A DNA stretch of 64,000 nucleotides from Sporosarcina sp. P32b (GTDB lineage: Bacteria; Bacillota; Bacilli; Bacillales_A; Planococcaceae): contig NZ_PDZB01000003.1 in assembly GCF_002743335.1 (NCBI RefSeq), positions 1 to 64,000 of the forward strand, in the 5' to 3' direction. Below are positions 9,544 to 19,526 of the stretch, one piece after another (the stretch's first letter is position 1; every line of letters begins with the position of its first letter). The position numbers were made by a program, and so were the translations under genes. The notes below the pieces were generated by a model, which worked only from the letters and a program-made list of their open reading frames with translations, made no database searches and was not told the origin of the DNA.

Positions 9544-10617
9544 ATGAAAAAAGAAACGTTAGAACTATTTCGTACATTGACTGAACTTCCGGGCGCACCT
9601 GGTAATGAATACCGTGTCCGGGCTTTTATGCGTGAGCAGTTAGCACAGAACTCGGATGAGATTATTCAAGATGGTCTGGGTGGCGTGTTTGGTGTTCGGC
9701 ACGGAAAAGAAGACCAGCCGAAAATTATGGTTGCGGGACATATGGATGAAGTCGGCTTCATGGTAACAGGTATTACGGATAACGGGATGCTTCGTTTTCA
9801 GCCTTTAGGTGGCTGGTGGAACCAAGTGCTACTTGCACAACGAGTCCAGATCATCACAGAAGATGCAGATATCCCAGGCGTCATTGGCTCTATTCCGCCG
9901 CATTTATTGAGTGACGCAGAGCGCAGCAAACCAATGGATATCAAAAACATGCTGATTGACGTCGGTGCTGACGATAAAGCGGACGCTGAAAGTTTCGGCA
10001 TTCGTCCTGGTCAGCAAATCTTGCCGATATGTCCATTCACACCGATGGCTAATCCGAAAAAAATTATGGCCAAAGCATGGGATAATCGCTATGGTTGCGG
10101 ACTCGCAGTGGAGCTATTGCAAGAAGTGAAGAATGACACGTTGCCGAATACATTGTATTCAGGTGCAACGGTTATGGAAGAAGTTGGGTTGCGTGGTGCG
10201 CAAACGGCAGCACGTATGATAGATCCAGATTTATTCTTCGCACTCGATGCGAGTCCTGCAAATGATGCAAGTGGCAATAAAAATGAATTCGGTCAGTTAG
10301 GTCAAGGAACGTTGTTGCGCATTATGGACCGCTCGATGGTCACACACCGTGGTATGCGCGAATTCATTCTAGACACTGCTGAAACTCACAATATACCGTA
10401 TCAATACTTTGTCTCCCAAGGCGGTACGGATGCAGGGCAAGTCCATATCGCGAATGACGGCGTGCCAAGTGCTGTCATCGGAATTTGTTCTCGCTACATC
10501 CATACTGCGGCTTCCATTATCCACACAGATGATTATGCAGCAGCGAAAGAATTAATTACAAAATTAGTAAAAGCATGTGATAAAACGACTGTGGAAACGA
10601 TTAAACAAAACTGCTAA
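9544..10617 (+). CDS. ytoP: M42-family metallo-aminopeptidase (glutamyl aminopeptidase type)
   Basis: A 357-residue cytosolic aminopeptidase of family M42. Metal and catalytic residues are visible in [12 protein letters not shown] (about residues 64-75), [15 protein letters not shown] (about residues 179-193), [11 protein letters not shown] (glutamates near residue 212) and FALDASPA, with the final ligand in [13 protein letters not shown]. Length is standard. The ATG at 9544 follows GAAGTGAGGG. It starts an operon of five genes down to ytpR, with short gaps. Confidence 0.93.
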   Translation: MKKETLELFRTLTELPGAPGNEYRVRAFMREQLAQNSDEIIQDGLGGVFGVRHGKEDQPKIMVAGHMDEVGFMVTGITDNGMLRFQPLGGWWNQVLLAQRVQIITEDADIPGVIGSIPPHLLSDAERSKPMDIKNMLIDVGADDKADAESFGIRPGQQILPICPFTPMANPKKIMAKAWDNRYGCGLAVELLQEVKNDTLPNTLYSGATVMEEVGLRGAQTAARMIDPDLFFALDASPANDASGNKNEFGQLGQGTLLRIMDRSMVTHRGMREFILDTAETHNIPYQYFVSQGGTDAGQVHIANDGVPSAVIGICSRYIHTAASIIHTDDYAAAKELITKLVKACDKTTVETIKQNC

Positions 10618-10645
10618 ACGACTAGAAATGAAATGAGGGTGCTGA

Positions 10646-11161
10646 ATGAAATTTGTTCTTGGCTCTGAAAATCAGGCGAAAAAACGTGCGGTAGTTCGAG
10701 TCGTTGAGCGCTATATGGAGAACAGTATCATTTCTTCAGCGCCCGTTCCGTCGGGCGTCCGCGCGCAACCGATGAGTGAAGAGGAAACTCGGCAAGGGGC
10801 TATCAATCGTTCAATCGCTGCAGCACACCATGCTTTTGGTATCGGTTTGGAAGGTGGTGTCCATATGATTGGTGACACGATGTACCTCTGTAATTGGGGC
10901 GCCCTCACTACACCGGAAGGCAAAACGTTTACTGCTGCGGGCGCACAAATCCCTTTACCTGAGGACTTGGCCAATGAAGTTCTTCGCGGCAAAGAGCTAG
11001 GTGATGCGGTCGATGCCTATTTTACAAAGCAAAATATCCGAATGTCTGAAGGGGCTATGGGTATGTTAACGGCACAACTCGTTCCAAGGGATGCGTTATT
11101 TGAACATATCATGCAATTATTGATCGGCCAGCTCTTGTATAGCACGTCACTACAGAGCTGA
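10646..11161 (+). CDS. DUF84-family inosine/xanthosine triphosphatase-like protein
   Basis: A 171-residue protein of the YjjX/DUF84 family, whose studied members hydrolyse non-canonical purine NTPs such as ITP and XTP. Visible family features are VLGSENQAKKRAV at the N-terminus (residues 3-15), GIGLEGGVHMIGDTMYLCNW (about residues 67-86) with the conserved EGG, and SEGAMGML. It begins 28 nt after ytoP. Fairly sure on family; the substrate is inferred from E. coli YjjX. Confidence 0.82.
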   Translation: MKFVLGSENQAKKRAVVRVVERYMENSIISSAPVPSGVRAQPMSEEETRQGAINRSIAAAHHAFGIGLEGGVHMIGDTMYLCNWGALTTPEGKTFTAAGAQIPLPEDLANEVLRGKELGDAVDAYFTKQNIRMSEGAMGMLTAQLVPRDALFEHIMQLLIGQLLYSTSLQS

Positions 11162-11239
11162 CGATTGCAATAGCGTCGGGGTGCGATTAGAATAGGACTG
11201 ATAGAAAATTGAACGAAAGTAGAGAAGGGGGGAACCTGA

Positions 11240-11758
11240 ATGTTGCGAAGTGGAAAGGTTTTCTTGCTGTTGCTACTAGCTGTCGTATTGGTAGGCTGTA
11301 ATCAGAAGGTGGAAGTCCGTACTGACGATGCATTTGTTTCAGCGAAAAAAGTATTCGAACTTAATAGTAAAAAAGCGAATCAAACGGTGGGCGATATTGA
11401 ATTCTATAAACCGCCAACTCTACGAATAGATAAAGAATCAGTTTCACAAAAGATTGTTTTAACTAAACGAAATGATTCATTTTATCTAACCGTTAATCCG
11501 AATGAAAAGAAAAACAGTCAAGTGTATTATGATGTTCTATTGACGGATGAACCGGATCATTTAGTAGGTGCACAAACATTTTCTAAAGATGATGCATTTG
11601 GCTTCGTTGCGGTTATTCAAAAAGGTGAGAAGCAAGTAGAGTTAATTGCAAACGTAGGTGGAGCGAAAGTAGAAACTGTCACGAATGAAGAAAACACGGA
11701 CGCTTATTTAGAAAAGATGATGGAAATTGCTCGTTCGGCTCAGCATAACGATCAGTAA
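11240..11758 (+). CDS. Putative lipoprotein of unknown function
   Basis: A 172-residue secreted lipoprotein. It has a type II signal peptide with lipobox VLVGC (cysteine at residue 20), then a soluble domain rich in charged and beta-forming residues with no motif I recognise. It sits where B. subtilis has the thioredoxin-like ytpP, which is missing here. The start ATG follows GAAGGGGGG. It is likely co-transcribed with ytpQ, 33 nt downstream. Confidence 0.72.
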   Translation: MLRSGKVFLLLLLAVVLVGCNQKVEVRTDDAFVSAKKVFELNSKKANQTVGDIEFYKPPTLRIDKESVSQKIVLTKRNDSFYLTVNPNEKKNSQVYYDVLLTDEPDHLVGAQTFSKDDAFGFVAVIQKGEKQVELIANVGGAKVETVTNEENTDAYLEKMMEIARSAQHNDQ

Positions 11759-11791
11759 GTAACTTAGAGTAGTGAAGGAGAGGGTTAACGA

Positions 11792-12607
11792 ATGGAAGCT
11801 GCAGATTTGGTAGAAGAACTAAAGAAACGCTTACCTAAAGAGAACTTTGATTGGCAATTTGACCGACAGGCGGACAAGTTGCGGATTGTCCACCATACTC
11901 TTCATAAAGGTATGGATATTTCATTACCTGAAATTTTATCCAAGTATGAGCAGAAAAAAGATCGTGCAATTGATGAAGTGGTGTATACCATTCAAGAAAC
12001 ATTTCGCGCTATGGAGCAAGAACAAGAAAAAGGCTTCGCAGGAGAAAATACAATCTATCCTGTCATCCGTTCGACTTCATTCCCAACAGAAAGTTCTGCG
12101 GGACAACCTTTCTTAACGAAAGATCATACAGCTGAAACACGGATTTTCTATGCGTTAGATCTAGGGAATACGTATCGCTTGATTGATCATGGGATGTTGG
12201 CCGATATGCAGATGACAGAACAAGAAATACAGGAAATCGCAATGTTTAAAGTGAAGACGTTACCGACTGCTTATAAACAAGATATCGTTTCCGATAATAT
12301 TTTCTACTTTATCAGCAACAACGATGGCTATGATGCGAGCAGAATATTAAATCAGCCATTCATGAAAGAAATGGAACAGAAAATTGAAGGTCATATGGTC
12401 GTTTCCGTTCCGCATCAAGATGTGTTAATTATCGGAGACATCCGAAATGAAACGGGCTATGACGTCGTGGCACAAATTGCTATGCAGTTTTTCACAACAG
12501 GAGCTGTTCCTGTTACGTCTCTGTCATTCATTTATGAAGATGGTAAACTAGAACCTATTTTCATTATGGCGAAAAATAGATTAGCAAGAAGGGATAAGAA
12601 AAAATGA
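11792..12607 (+). CDS. ytpQ: DUF1444 family protein (YtpQ)
   Basis: A 271-residue soluble protein of family DUF1444, matching YtpQ by length, sequence style and position. No catalytic motif is evident. The start ATG at 11792 follows GAAGGAGAGGG. Its stop overlaps the start of ytpR by 4 nt (ATGA), which indicates translational coupling. The function is unknown. Confidence 0.85.
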   Translation: MEAADLVEELKKRLPKENFDWQFDRQADKLRIVHHTLHKGMDISLPEILSKYEQKKDRAIDEVVYTIQETFRAMEQEQEKGFAGENTIYPVIRSTSFPTESSAGQPFLTKDHTAETRIFYALDLGNTYRLIDHGMLADMQMTEQEIQEIAMFKVKTLPTAYKQDIVSDNIFYFISNNDGYDASRILNQPFMKEMEQKIEGHMVVSVPHQDVLIIGDIRNETGYDVVAQIAMQFFTTGAVPVTSLSFIYEDGKLEPIFIMAKNRLARRDKKK

Positions 12608-13209
12608 ACATATTTTATAATCCAGAAGGTGTTGGCGATGTATTGTTCGTTCAACTTACAACAGAAAGACCTACAGCAATTACTGCTGAAAGAAAAAACA
12701 ATGTTACATTGATCAAAAATGAAGAAACGGGAACTGTAGTTGCGTTCAATTTATTTGATGCATCCAGTTATTTCCCTGTTTCAGCAGTTGGTCAAGTGGA
12801 ACTGACAGAAGAGCTTGGCGAACAACTACAAACAGCATTAAAGACAAATGACATCGATTTAGAATTGGAATTGGATTTCACGCCAAAGTTCGTTGTCGGC
12901 TATGTTGCTGAAAAAGAAAAGCATCCAAACGCAGATAAGTTGAACGTTTGCCAGGTAGACGTAGGGGAAGAAACATTGCAAATCGTTTGTGGCGCTGCCA
13001 ATGTGGAAGCTGGACAGAAGGTTGTTGTAGCAAAAGTAGGGGCTGTAATGCCTTCAGGTATGATCATTCGTGATGCGGAACTTCGCGGAGTAGCTTCATC
13101 AGGTATGATCTGTTCTGCTACAGAACTTGATCTACAAGACGCACCTGAAGCAAAGGGAATCCTCGTATTAGAAGACGATCGAAAAGTCGGGGAAGCTTTC
13201 AAAGCGTAA
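12604..13209 (+). CDS. ytpR: tRNA-binding-domain protein (YtpR)
   Basis: A 201-residue protein that pairs an N-terminal DUF4479-type domain (residues 1-85) with a C-terminal EMAP/Phe-tRNA-synthetase-beta-like OB fold. The OB fold is seen in [40 protein letters not shown] and the SSGMICS motif (about residues 97-175). The family binds structured RNA; whether YtpR binds tRNA in the cell is not settled. It overlaps ytpQ by 4 nt and is followed by a strong terminator. Confidence 0.9.
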   Translation: MNIFYNPEGVGDVLFVQLTTERPTAITAERKNNVTLIKNEETGTVVAFNLFDASSYFPVSAVGQVELTEELGEQLQTALKTNDIDLELELDFTPKFVVGYVAEKEKHPNADKLNVCQVDVGEETLQIVCGAANVEAGQKVVVAKVGAVMPSGMIIRDAELRGVASSGMICSATELDLQDAPEAKGILVLEDDRKVGEAFKA

Positions 13210-13230
13210 GTTGTAAATATATCCATAGAA

Positions 13231-13279
13231 AAAAAGCTTTTGCACAAGCCTCATTAAGCTTGTAGCAAAAGCTTTTTTG
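13231..13279 (+). terminator. Terminator of the ytoP-ytpR operon
   Basis: Long interrupted stem: AAAAAAGCTTTTGC near 13231-13244 pairs with GCAAAAGCTTTTTT near 13265-13278, with an inner ACAAGC/GCTTGT stem. A T-run follows. Confidence 0.85.
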
Positions 13280-13397
13280 TATTATTGTTACAAAGGGTTA
13301 CAAATCATCATTTTATACAGAAAGAACATAGAACTGTTTGATTTCCTTATAGGTAACCTGTTAAAATGAAATGATTGATATGAAAAGAGTGATATAT

Positions 13398-16300
13398 TTG
13401 AGCTGGCTACGGAATATGAAGAGACGCCTTCAGCAAATGCAAGAAGGCTCTGAAAAAGAGAACCCATTATATGAACAATCAACTACTGAAAATAACATGG
13501 AAAAAAATAATGAAAACCAAAACCAAAATCAAAATCAAATTAAAAACCAAAATCTAAACGAAGATCTTGATGAAAATAAAAAAACAAACTTTCGATTTCC
13601 GATAGTTTCTGACTATGAAATTTATGGATGGGAACCACAAATCCATCATGATGAATATACAAAAGATTATTTACAAGAAGAAGCAGCGACACAAGAAGAT
13701 GCATATGAAATACTTCCTTTGGAACAGAATGAACGTTGGCCAGGTCGTTATGAGCGAGGTGGAAATGTCTACCGTGCAGAAGCAAAACGAGATTTTGCTC
13801 ACATCATTCCACCTACATCAAGTCCACTACCTCTTCCATTTTCCGGAAGAAAGCATGACCGTACATTGCACGCGGAGCCGCAACGAATTGAACCCTATGA
13901 ATCACGACGTCCTGAACTAGAGGAACCGTATCAGCCGAAGGAAGAACCCGTGAAGGTTGAGAAGCCGAAGAAATTTAGAAAGCCGTTTACACCTACTCAT
14001 GTTCCTTCACCTATCTACGGATTGAACACTAGTTCTCCAATCAGTGAGGCTATGGAGTCGGTCATAGAAAAGAAAGATACGAAAGATCAAGTGTTGCATG
14101 ATCAATTAGAAGATCATGATGATGAATTGCCATTGTCCTTGATTTCCAATCAACAACCTAATGAAACACCATTATTTGCTAGTTCATCAGAAAAAAGACA
14201 GTCTGAAGTGTTTTCAGCGCCAGAACAAGCGCAAGAAGTAGAAGCACCTAAATCAGAAGTATCTGAAGAAGCTACGCAACTAGTAGAACAGACTGAAGAA
14301 ATACCGATGATAGAAGAAGAATCACCAGAAGTAGCTGAACACGACTTAGTGCAAGATGAAACCGAAGAAACTGAAGAAACTGAAGAAACAAGTGAAGAGT
14401 TAGAAGAAGTACCAGTAACAACGGTAGAACGAGAGGAATCGCAGGAAGTCTCTGCCCAAACGGAAGATGTAGAGCGTCCTCTATCGGTAACGGAAGTTGA
14501 AACAGAAGTAGAAAAGCATGAGGATGTTGAAGCTGAAATCGAAGAAATTGTAGTAGATTCAGAAGCGCCAGTGACTGTTACGATTGAAAAAGAAGTAGAA
14601 GTAGAAGTAGAAGTAGAAGTAGAAGTAGAAGAAGAGGTAGAAGAAGAGGTAAAAGAAGAGATAGAAGAGGAAATAGAAGAAGTAGAATCCGAAATGGATG
14701 AAATAGAAGAACAAGCGCAACCAGTTAAAAAAGAAAAAGTCGTACCATTTAATGTGTTGATGCTTAAATCCGATAAAGAAAAATTAGCAGCAAGAGTAGA
14801 AGAGTTAATTGCAGCTAATGCAGCAAAGAAAGAAGTAGTAGTGGAAGAGCCAGTTGAAATAGAAGCGGATCATATGAATCGCGAAGTGGCGGAACCATCC
14901 GAAGCGGTAGGGGATATACAACTGGTAGAGCAAGAACTACAGAAGAATAGTATAGAACCAAGCGTGGAAGAACCAAGCTCCATCGAAGAGCCGCAATCCA
15001 TTGCGGTAGAATCTTATGTCGAAGTAACCGAGACTGTGTCGACGACTTCTGAAACGATTGTAGAAGAGCCTGAAGAGGAAATAATCGAAGAAGAACCACC
15101 ACATTACGGATTCCCGACGATGCAGTATTTAGCACCACCGGAGGAAGAAATCATTGATGAAGAGTGGCTTGCGTCGCAGTCCGCGACGTTAGAAGAAACT
15201 CTTTCTCACTTTGCTGTAAAGGCGACTGTCGTGCAAGCTGTACAAGGACCTGCAGTTACGATGTTTGAGTTAACGGTAATGCAGGGGACGAAAGTAAGTA
15301 AAATTCGAAATCTTACCGACGACTTAAAATTGGCTTTGGCTGCTAGAGATATTCGTATCCAGGCACCGATTCCAGGTACAAGTATGATTGGTATTGAAAT
15401 CCCAAATCGCAAAACACGTGCTGTTCGAATTTCAGAGGTTATTGATAGTGATTCCTTTATGAACTCAGACTCGCCCTTAGAGGCTGTACTTGGACTGAGT
15501 TTGACTGGTGAGCCGCAAACACTTGACCTACGCAAGATGCCACACGGAATGATTGCGGGTGCAACAGGCTCCGGTAAATCCGTCTGCATCAACTCTATAC
15601 TGATCAGTTTGCTATATAAAGCTTCGCATCATGATCTGAAACTATTGCTCATTGATCCGAAGATGGTAGAACTAGCACCATATAATGGGATTCCTCACTT
15701 GTTGAGTCCCGTTATTACGGATGTAAAAGCGGCGACTGCAGCGTTGAAATGGGCAGTTAATGAGATGGAAAGACGCTATGAACTGTTCGCGCATTCCGGC
15801 GTACGTAATATTGAACGCTATAACGAAATGGTCATGGAATCACGTCGTTTCTCTTTAAAAATGCCTTATATCGTAGTAGTGATTGACGAGTTAGCAGATT
15901 TAATGATGATGGCACCTGCAGATGTTGAAGTGTCCATCAGCCGAATCACACAAAAAGCTAGAGCGTGTGGTATTCATTTAATCATCGCAACACAGCGACC
16001 TTCTGTTGATGTCATCACGGGAACGATCAAAGCCAACATTCCAACTCGCATAGCATTTGCTGTATCCTCACAAGTGGATTCTAGAACGATTTTAGACACA
16101 GTAGGTGCAGATCGTTTACTTGGTAAAGGGGATATGTTGTATTTAGGCAATGGCCAATCGGCTCCTGTCCGTCTTCAGGGGACATTTGTCACGGATGATG
16201 AAATCGAGCGTATAATAGAACATGTTCGTAATGAAGCAGAACCGAATTACTTATTCGGCCAAGATGATTTGCTGGCGGCCGCTGTCCGAGAAGAGGAATC

Positions 16301-16511
16301 GGATCCGTTATTTGAGCAAGCTTGCAACTTTGTCATCGAGCAGGGGAGTGCATCTACCTCGTCATTACAGCGCCATTTCAGCATCGGCTACAACCGGGCG
16401 GCAAAGTTAATCGACCGAATGGAAGCAAATCAATTTATATCTGAGCAAAGAGGAAGCAGAGCGCGCGACGTCTTTTTGACTGAACAAGCATTTGAAAGCT
16501 TCATGAAATAA
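13398..16511 (+). CDS. sftA: DNA translocase SftA (FtsK/SpoIIIE family)
   Basis: A 1037-residue FtsK-type ATPase that moves DNA away from the closing septum. As in B. subtilis SftA there are no membrane helices. After a short start (MSWLRNMKRRLQQMQEG) comes a low-complexity acidic linker of about 550 residues, including an EVEVEVEVEV run near residue 400. The motor follows, with Walker A GATGSGKS near residue 720 and Walker B IVVVIDELADL near residue 835. The C-terminus is a gamma-type winged helix that reads KOPS/SRS-like DNA motifs. The open frame goes up to 13371, but TTG at 13398 matches the SftA N-terminus better; its binding site (AAAGAGTGA) is weak. The linker is much longer than usual and varies in length in this family. 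Confidence 0.93.
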   Translation: MSWLRNMKRRLQQMQEGSEKENPLYEQSTTENNMEKNNENQNQNQNQIKNQNLNEDLDENKKTNFRFPIVSDYEIYGWEPQIHHDEYTKDYLQEEAATQEDAYEILPLEQNERWPGRYERGGNVYRAEAKRDFAHIIPPTSSPLPLPFSGRKHDRTLHAEPQRIEPYESRRPELEEPYQPKEEPVKVEKPKKFRKPFTPTHVPSPIYGLNTSSPISEAMESVIEKKDTKDQVLHDQLEDHDDELPLSLISNQQPNETPLFASSSEKRQSEVFSAPEQAQEVEAPKSEVSEEATQLVEQTEEIPMIEEESPEVAEHDLVQDETEETEETEETSEELEEVPVTTVEREESQEVSAQTEDVERPLSVTEVETEVEKHEDVEAEIEEIVVDSEAPVTVTIEKEVEVEVEVEVEVEEEVEEEVKEEIEEEIEEVESEMDEIEEQAQPVKKEKVVPFNVLMLKSDKEKLAARVEELIAANAAKKEVVVEEPVEIEADHMNREVAEPSEAVGDIQLVEQELQKNSIEPSVEEPSSIEEPQSIAVESYVEVTETVSTTSETIVEEPEEEIIEEEPPHYGFPTMQYLAPPEEEIIDEEWLASQSATLEETLSHFAVKATVVQAVQGPAVTMFELTVMQGTKVSKIRNLTDDLKLALAARDIRIQAPIPGTSMIGIEIPNRKTRAVRISEVIDSDSFMNSDSPLEAVLGLSLTGEPQTLDLRKMPHGMIAGATGSGKSVCINSILISLLYKASHHDLKLLLIDPKMVELAPYNGIPHLLSPVITDVKAATAALKWAVNEMERRYELFAHSGVRNIERYNEMVMESRRFSLKMPYIVVVIDELADLMMMAPADVEVSISRITQKARACGIHLIIATQRPSVDVITGTIKANIPTRIAFAVSSQVDSRTILDTVGADRLLGKGDMLYLGNGQSAPVRLQGTFVTDDEIERIIEHVRNEAEPNYLFGQDDLLAAAVREEESDPLFEQACNFVIEQGSASTSSLQRHFSIGYNRAAKLIDRMEANQFISEQRGSRARDVFLTEQAFESFMK

Positions 16512-16641
16512 TAAATCCAAAGTTCGTATCCAAAGGTTTGTGCGAACGCGTGGTATACTATGACAGGAAATAATCTTCTGGTCTACTATTGGACAATTGA
16601 AGATAAAAAGTGGGATGAAAGAATTCCCGGGAGGTTTCAAT

Positions 16642-17955
16642 ATGACATTGTTACATTTTACTGGTATAAAAGGATCGGGAATGAGTTCCCTTGCCCAGTT
16701 GCTGCATGACTCTTCTTATACAGTTCAAGGTTCTGACGTGGAAAAATACTTTTTCACAGAAGATCCCTTACATGAAAGAAATATAAAAGTACTTCCATTT
16801 GACGAGAATAATATTCAGCCGGGCATGAAAGTGATTGCGGGAAACGCATTTAAAGATGATCATCCTGAATTACTGCGGGCAAAAGAACTGGGTGTAGAGG
16901 TTATTCGTTATCATGAATTCCTTGGTGACTATATGGAACAATTTACTTCCATTGGTGTGACGGGGACGCATGGTAAAACATCTACAACGGGTTTGCTTTC
17001 ACATGTATTGGGTGGCTTTGCGCCAACATCTTATTTAATTGGAGACGGTACAGGTAAAGGTGTCAAGAATGCGGAGAATTTTGTATTTGAAGCATGTGAA
17101 TACAAACGTCACTTTTTGGCATACCATCCAGACTATGCAATCATGACGAATATTGATTTTGATCATCCGGATTATTTCACAAGTTTGGACGATATCTTGG
17201 ATGCTTTCGGAGAGATGGCGAGTCAAGTGAAGAAGGCATTAATCGCTTGCGGTGATGATGATAATCTTCAGAAACTCCAATGTCAGGTTCCGATTGTTTA
17301 TTACGGCTTGGATCCATCCAATGATTTCTACGCAGCGAATATTGAAAAAGATCAAAATGGCTGCTCATTTGATGTATTCATCCGAAATGAATTCTATTAT
17401 CGTTTCACAATTACATTAACAGGCGACCATGCCATTCGAAATGCGTTGAGTGTTATTACGCTTTGTCATTATGAAAATATTCCAGCTGAAATTGTAAATG
17501 AACGCTTTGCGACGTTTACCGGTGTGAAAAGACGTTTTACTGTCTTGGAATTAGATGACCGCGTCATTGTGGATGACTATGCGCATCATCCAACTGAAAT
17601 CCGTGCGACATTGGATTCCGCACGTCAAAAATATCCGAACCGTGAAGTGATTGCGGTGTTCCAACCGCATACCTTCAGCAGAACTGCTGCGATGTTAGAT
17701 CAATTTGCAGAAGCTCTGTCTGAGGCAGATCATGTGTACTTATGTGATATTTTCGGATCTGCAAGAGAGCAAGTCGGAAGTTTAACCATTCAAGACTTGA
17801 TTGATAAAATCCCGAACTCCCAACATTTGAAAATAGAAGATATGTCAGATTTAGAAGCACATCACAATGCGGTAATCTTATTTATGGGAGCCGGAGATAT
17901 CCAATTATATTTAAAACAATTCAAATCAGATATTACGAAAGAAGAAACAGCCTAA
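16642..17955 (+). CDS. murC: UDP-N-acetylmuramate--L-alanine ligase
   Basis: A 437-residue Mur ligase that adds L-alanine to UDP-MurNAc, the first peptide step of cell-wall precursor synthesis. It shows the N-terminal [14 protein letters not shown] motif (residues 7-20), the P-loop [12 protein letters not shown] near residue 107, the [10 protein letters not shown] motif near residue 174 and [17 protein letters not shown] near residue 311. The ATG at 16642 follows CGGGAGG. An upstream in-frame ATG at 16597 has no comparable site. It lies directly after sftA as in B. subtilis, and a terminator overlaps its 3' end. Confidence 0.96.
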   Translation: MTLLHFTGIKGSGMSSLAQLLHDSSYTVQGSDVEKYFFTEDPLHERNIKVLPFDENNIQPGMKVIAGNAFKDDHPELLRAKELGVEVIRYHEFLGDYMEQFTSIGVTGTHGKTSTTGLLSHVLGGFAPTSYLIGDGTGKGVKNAENFVFEACEYKRHFLAYHPDYAIMTNIDFDHPDYFTSLDDILDAFGEMASQVKKALIACGDDDNLQKLQCQVPIVYYGLDPSNDFYAANIEKDQNGCSFDVFIRNEFYYRFTITLTGDHAIRNALSVITLCHYENIPAEIVNERFATFTGVKRRFTVLELDDRVIVDDYAHHPTEIRATLDSARQKYPNREVIAVFQPHTFSRTAAMLDQFAEALSEADHVYLCDIFGSAREQVGSLTIQDLIDKIPNSQHLKIEDMSDLEAHHNAVILFMGAGDIQLYLKQFKSDITKEETA

Positions 17956-17992
17956 TCTTTTATGAGAAGGCTGTTTCTCTTTTTTTTTTTTA
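17944..17992 (+). terminator. murC terminator
   Basis: GAAACAGCCT at 17944-17953 pairs with AGGCTGTTTC at 17968-17977 and is followed by TCT and twelve or so T. The left arm lies in the last codons of murC. Confidence 0.9.
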
Positions 17993-18056
17993 GAATTTAT
18001 TGGTTTCAATAAAGGATATCACCTAGTTATGTCGAACAGGAGTAATAGGACGAAAA

Positions 18057-18082
18057 GTTTAGAAACTCTGAAAGAGGGGTAA
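18057..18082 (+). promoter_or_regulatory. SigB-type promoter of ytxGH
   Basis: GTTTAG at 18057-18062, a 14-nt spacer, and GGGTAA at 18077-18082, close to the SigB consensus GTTTAA-N12-14-GGGTAT. B. subtilis ytxGHJ is known to be SigB-dependent, which supports the reading. Confidence 0.75.
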
Positions 18083-18119
18083 AGTTTTCGTAAGAATATG
18101 CTCTAGGAGGATAACGTAA

Positions 18120-18572
18120 GTGATCAATTTACTTTACGTTGCAGCAGTAATTGCAGCAATCGCATTTCTTATTCTTTGTGTAAGTCTAGCTATGACACTG
18201 GGGTCGTTAAAGACATCTTTACAAAGTGTCTCGCATACAGTAGATGACTTATCAAAGCAATTAGAGGGAGTGACTACAGAAAGTACACAGCTTCTTCAAA
18301 AAACCAATCAGCTGGCCGAAGATTTACAAGGAAAAGCGGACAAGCTGAACACTGTGGTGGATGCGGTAAAGGGAGTAGGCGACTCAGTGAACACGCTCAA
18401 TCAATCCGTTCATCGGATCTCGAGTTCAGTAACTACCCAAGCCGAACAAAACAGTGACAAAATCGCGCAAGTAGTACAATGGGGAACCGTTGCATTTGGT
18501 CTATATGATCAAGTAAAGGAACGGCAACCTAAAAAGTCCGCTGGTTGGACGGTATACAAATCGCGCTCCTAG
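18120..18572 (+). CDS. ytxG: DUF948 general stress protein (YtxG-like)
   Basis: A 150-residue protein with one N-terminal membrane helix (residues 2-27, LLYVAAVIAAIAFLILCVSL) and a coiled-coil-like polar domain of alternating hydrophobic heptads, typical of DUF948. The start is GTG at 18120 after TAGGAGGATAACGTAA. It has a SigB-type promoter just upstream and is followed by ytxH, as in B. subtilis. Molecular role unknown; it belongs to the general stress regulon by homology. Confidence 0.88.
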   Translation: MINLLYVAAVIAAIAFLILCVSLAMTLGSLKTSLQSVSHTVDDLSKQLEGVTTESTQLLQKTNQLAEDLQGKADKLNTVVDAVKGVGDSVNTLNQSVHRISSSVTTQAEQNSDKIAQVVQWGTVAFGLYDQVKERQPKKSAGWTVYKSRS

Positions 18573-18628
18573 TACAAGCATTTTCCTTTAAAACATACAA
18601 AAATAGTGAATTCACAGGAGGAAGAAAA

Positions 18629-19420
18629 ATGACAGAAAACAAACCGAACTACAACGACAATCAAGGTAACTACTCAAACACTTATGGACAGCCACAATAT
18701 CCGGCGAACTACTCATACCGTTCTACAAATGATCTGTATGACGAAGATAGCAGCGGTACAGGAAGCTTCATTGCCGGCGCAATCATTGGTGGGGTAATCG
18801 GAGCGGCAACTGCATTGTTCTTGGCACCGAAGACTGGCCGTGAAATGCGTGAAGATTTAACTACACAAGCTTCACAATTTAAAGACAAGAGTATTGAATT
18901 AAGCTCAACAGCAAAAGATAAAGCGGTAGAGCTATCAAGCACAGCGAAAGATAAAGCAGCCGAGTTATCAAGTGCAGCAAAAGATTACACAGCTGACTTC
19001 ACGGATACGGCAAAAGAAAAAACTACAGCTTTCACTACAGCTGCAAAAGAGAAAACTTCTGAGTTGTCACATAGCTTACAAGAGCAATCAGGACAACTAG
19101 TAGACAAAGTGAAAACTGCTACATCAAAAGCTAAAGTTCCAATGGATGATGGTACAGTATCATCTGAAGGTGAAGAAGCAACTGATTATAAAAGTGCAAA
19201 AGAAAACAATGAAAAATCTGGAGAGCTTTCAAAAGTAAAAGATTCTTCAAACAAAAATGAAGATCAAGTTAAAGCTGACAAATCTTCAAACAAAAACAAT
19301 ACCAATACCAATGACAACAAATCTCCTAAAGCAGATGCTTCAGCTAAAAAGGATACGAATCAGTCTAAAGCGAACAACTCAACTTCAAACAACAACAACA
19401 ACAAAATCCATTCAAAATAA
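18629..19420 (+). CDS. ytxH: YtxH-family stress protein with LEA-like repeats
   Basis: A 263-residue protein, longer than B. subtilis YtxH (about 150). The YtxH domain is seen in GSFIAGAIIGGVIGAATALF and LAPKTGREMREDL (about residues 46-80), a glycine-rich membrane segment followed by the family signature. Next come 11-mer-like repeats such as AKDKAVELSSTAKDKAAEL (residues 95-150), which look like amphipathic LEA or apolipoprotein repeats. The tail is rich in Asn, Lys and Ser. The ATG at 18629 follows ACAGGAGGAAG. It probably shares the SigB-type promoter with ytxG. Confidence 0.85.
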   Translation: MTENKPNYNDNQGNYSNTYGQPQYPANYSYRSTNDLYDEDSSGTGSFIAGAIIGGVIGAATALFLAPKTGREMREDLTTQASQFKDKSIELSSTAKDKAVELSSTAKDKAAELSSAAKDYTADFTDTAKEKTTAFTTAAKEKTSELSHSLQEQSGQLVDKVKTATSKAKVPMDDGTVSSEGEEATDYKSAKENNEKSGELSKVKDSSNKNEDQVKADKSSNKNNTNTNDNKSPKADASAKKDTNQSKANNSTSNNNNNKIHSK

Positions 19421-19424
19421 TAGT

Positions 19425-19455
19425 GAAAACCTTCCTTCACGGGAAGGTTTTTTCT
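19425..19455 (+). terminator. ytxH terminator
   Basis: GAAAACCTTCC at 19425-19435 pairs with GGAAGGTTTTTT at 19442-19453; T-run included in the right arm. Confidence 0.85.
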
Positions 19456-19484
19456 ATGCGTACTAGTAAATGAAACGAGTAATA

Positions 19485-19526
19485 GAAAAAGCTACGCCAT
19501 GCGATTTCCGCAAGGCGTAGCTTTTA
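19485..19526 (-). terminator. Terminator of the FtsA-like gene
   Basis: AAAAGCTACGCC at 19487-19498 pairs with GGCGTAGCTTTT at 19514-19525. On the minus strand the stem is followed by TTTTTCTATT. Confidence 0.85.
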
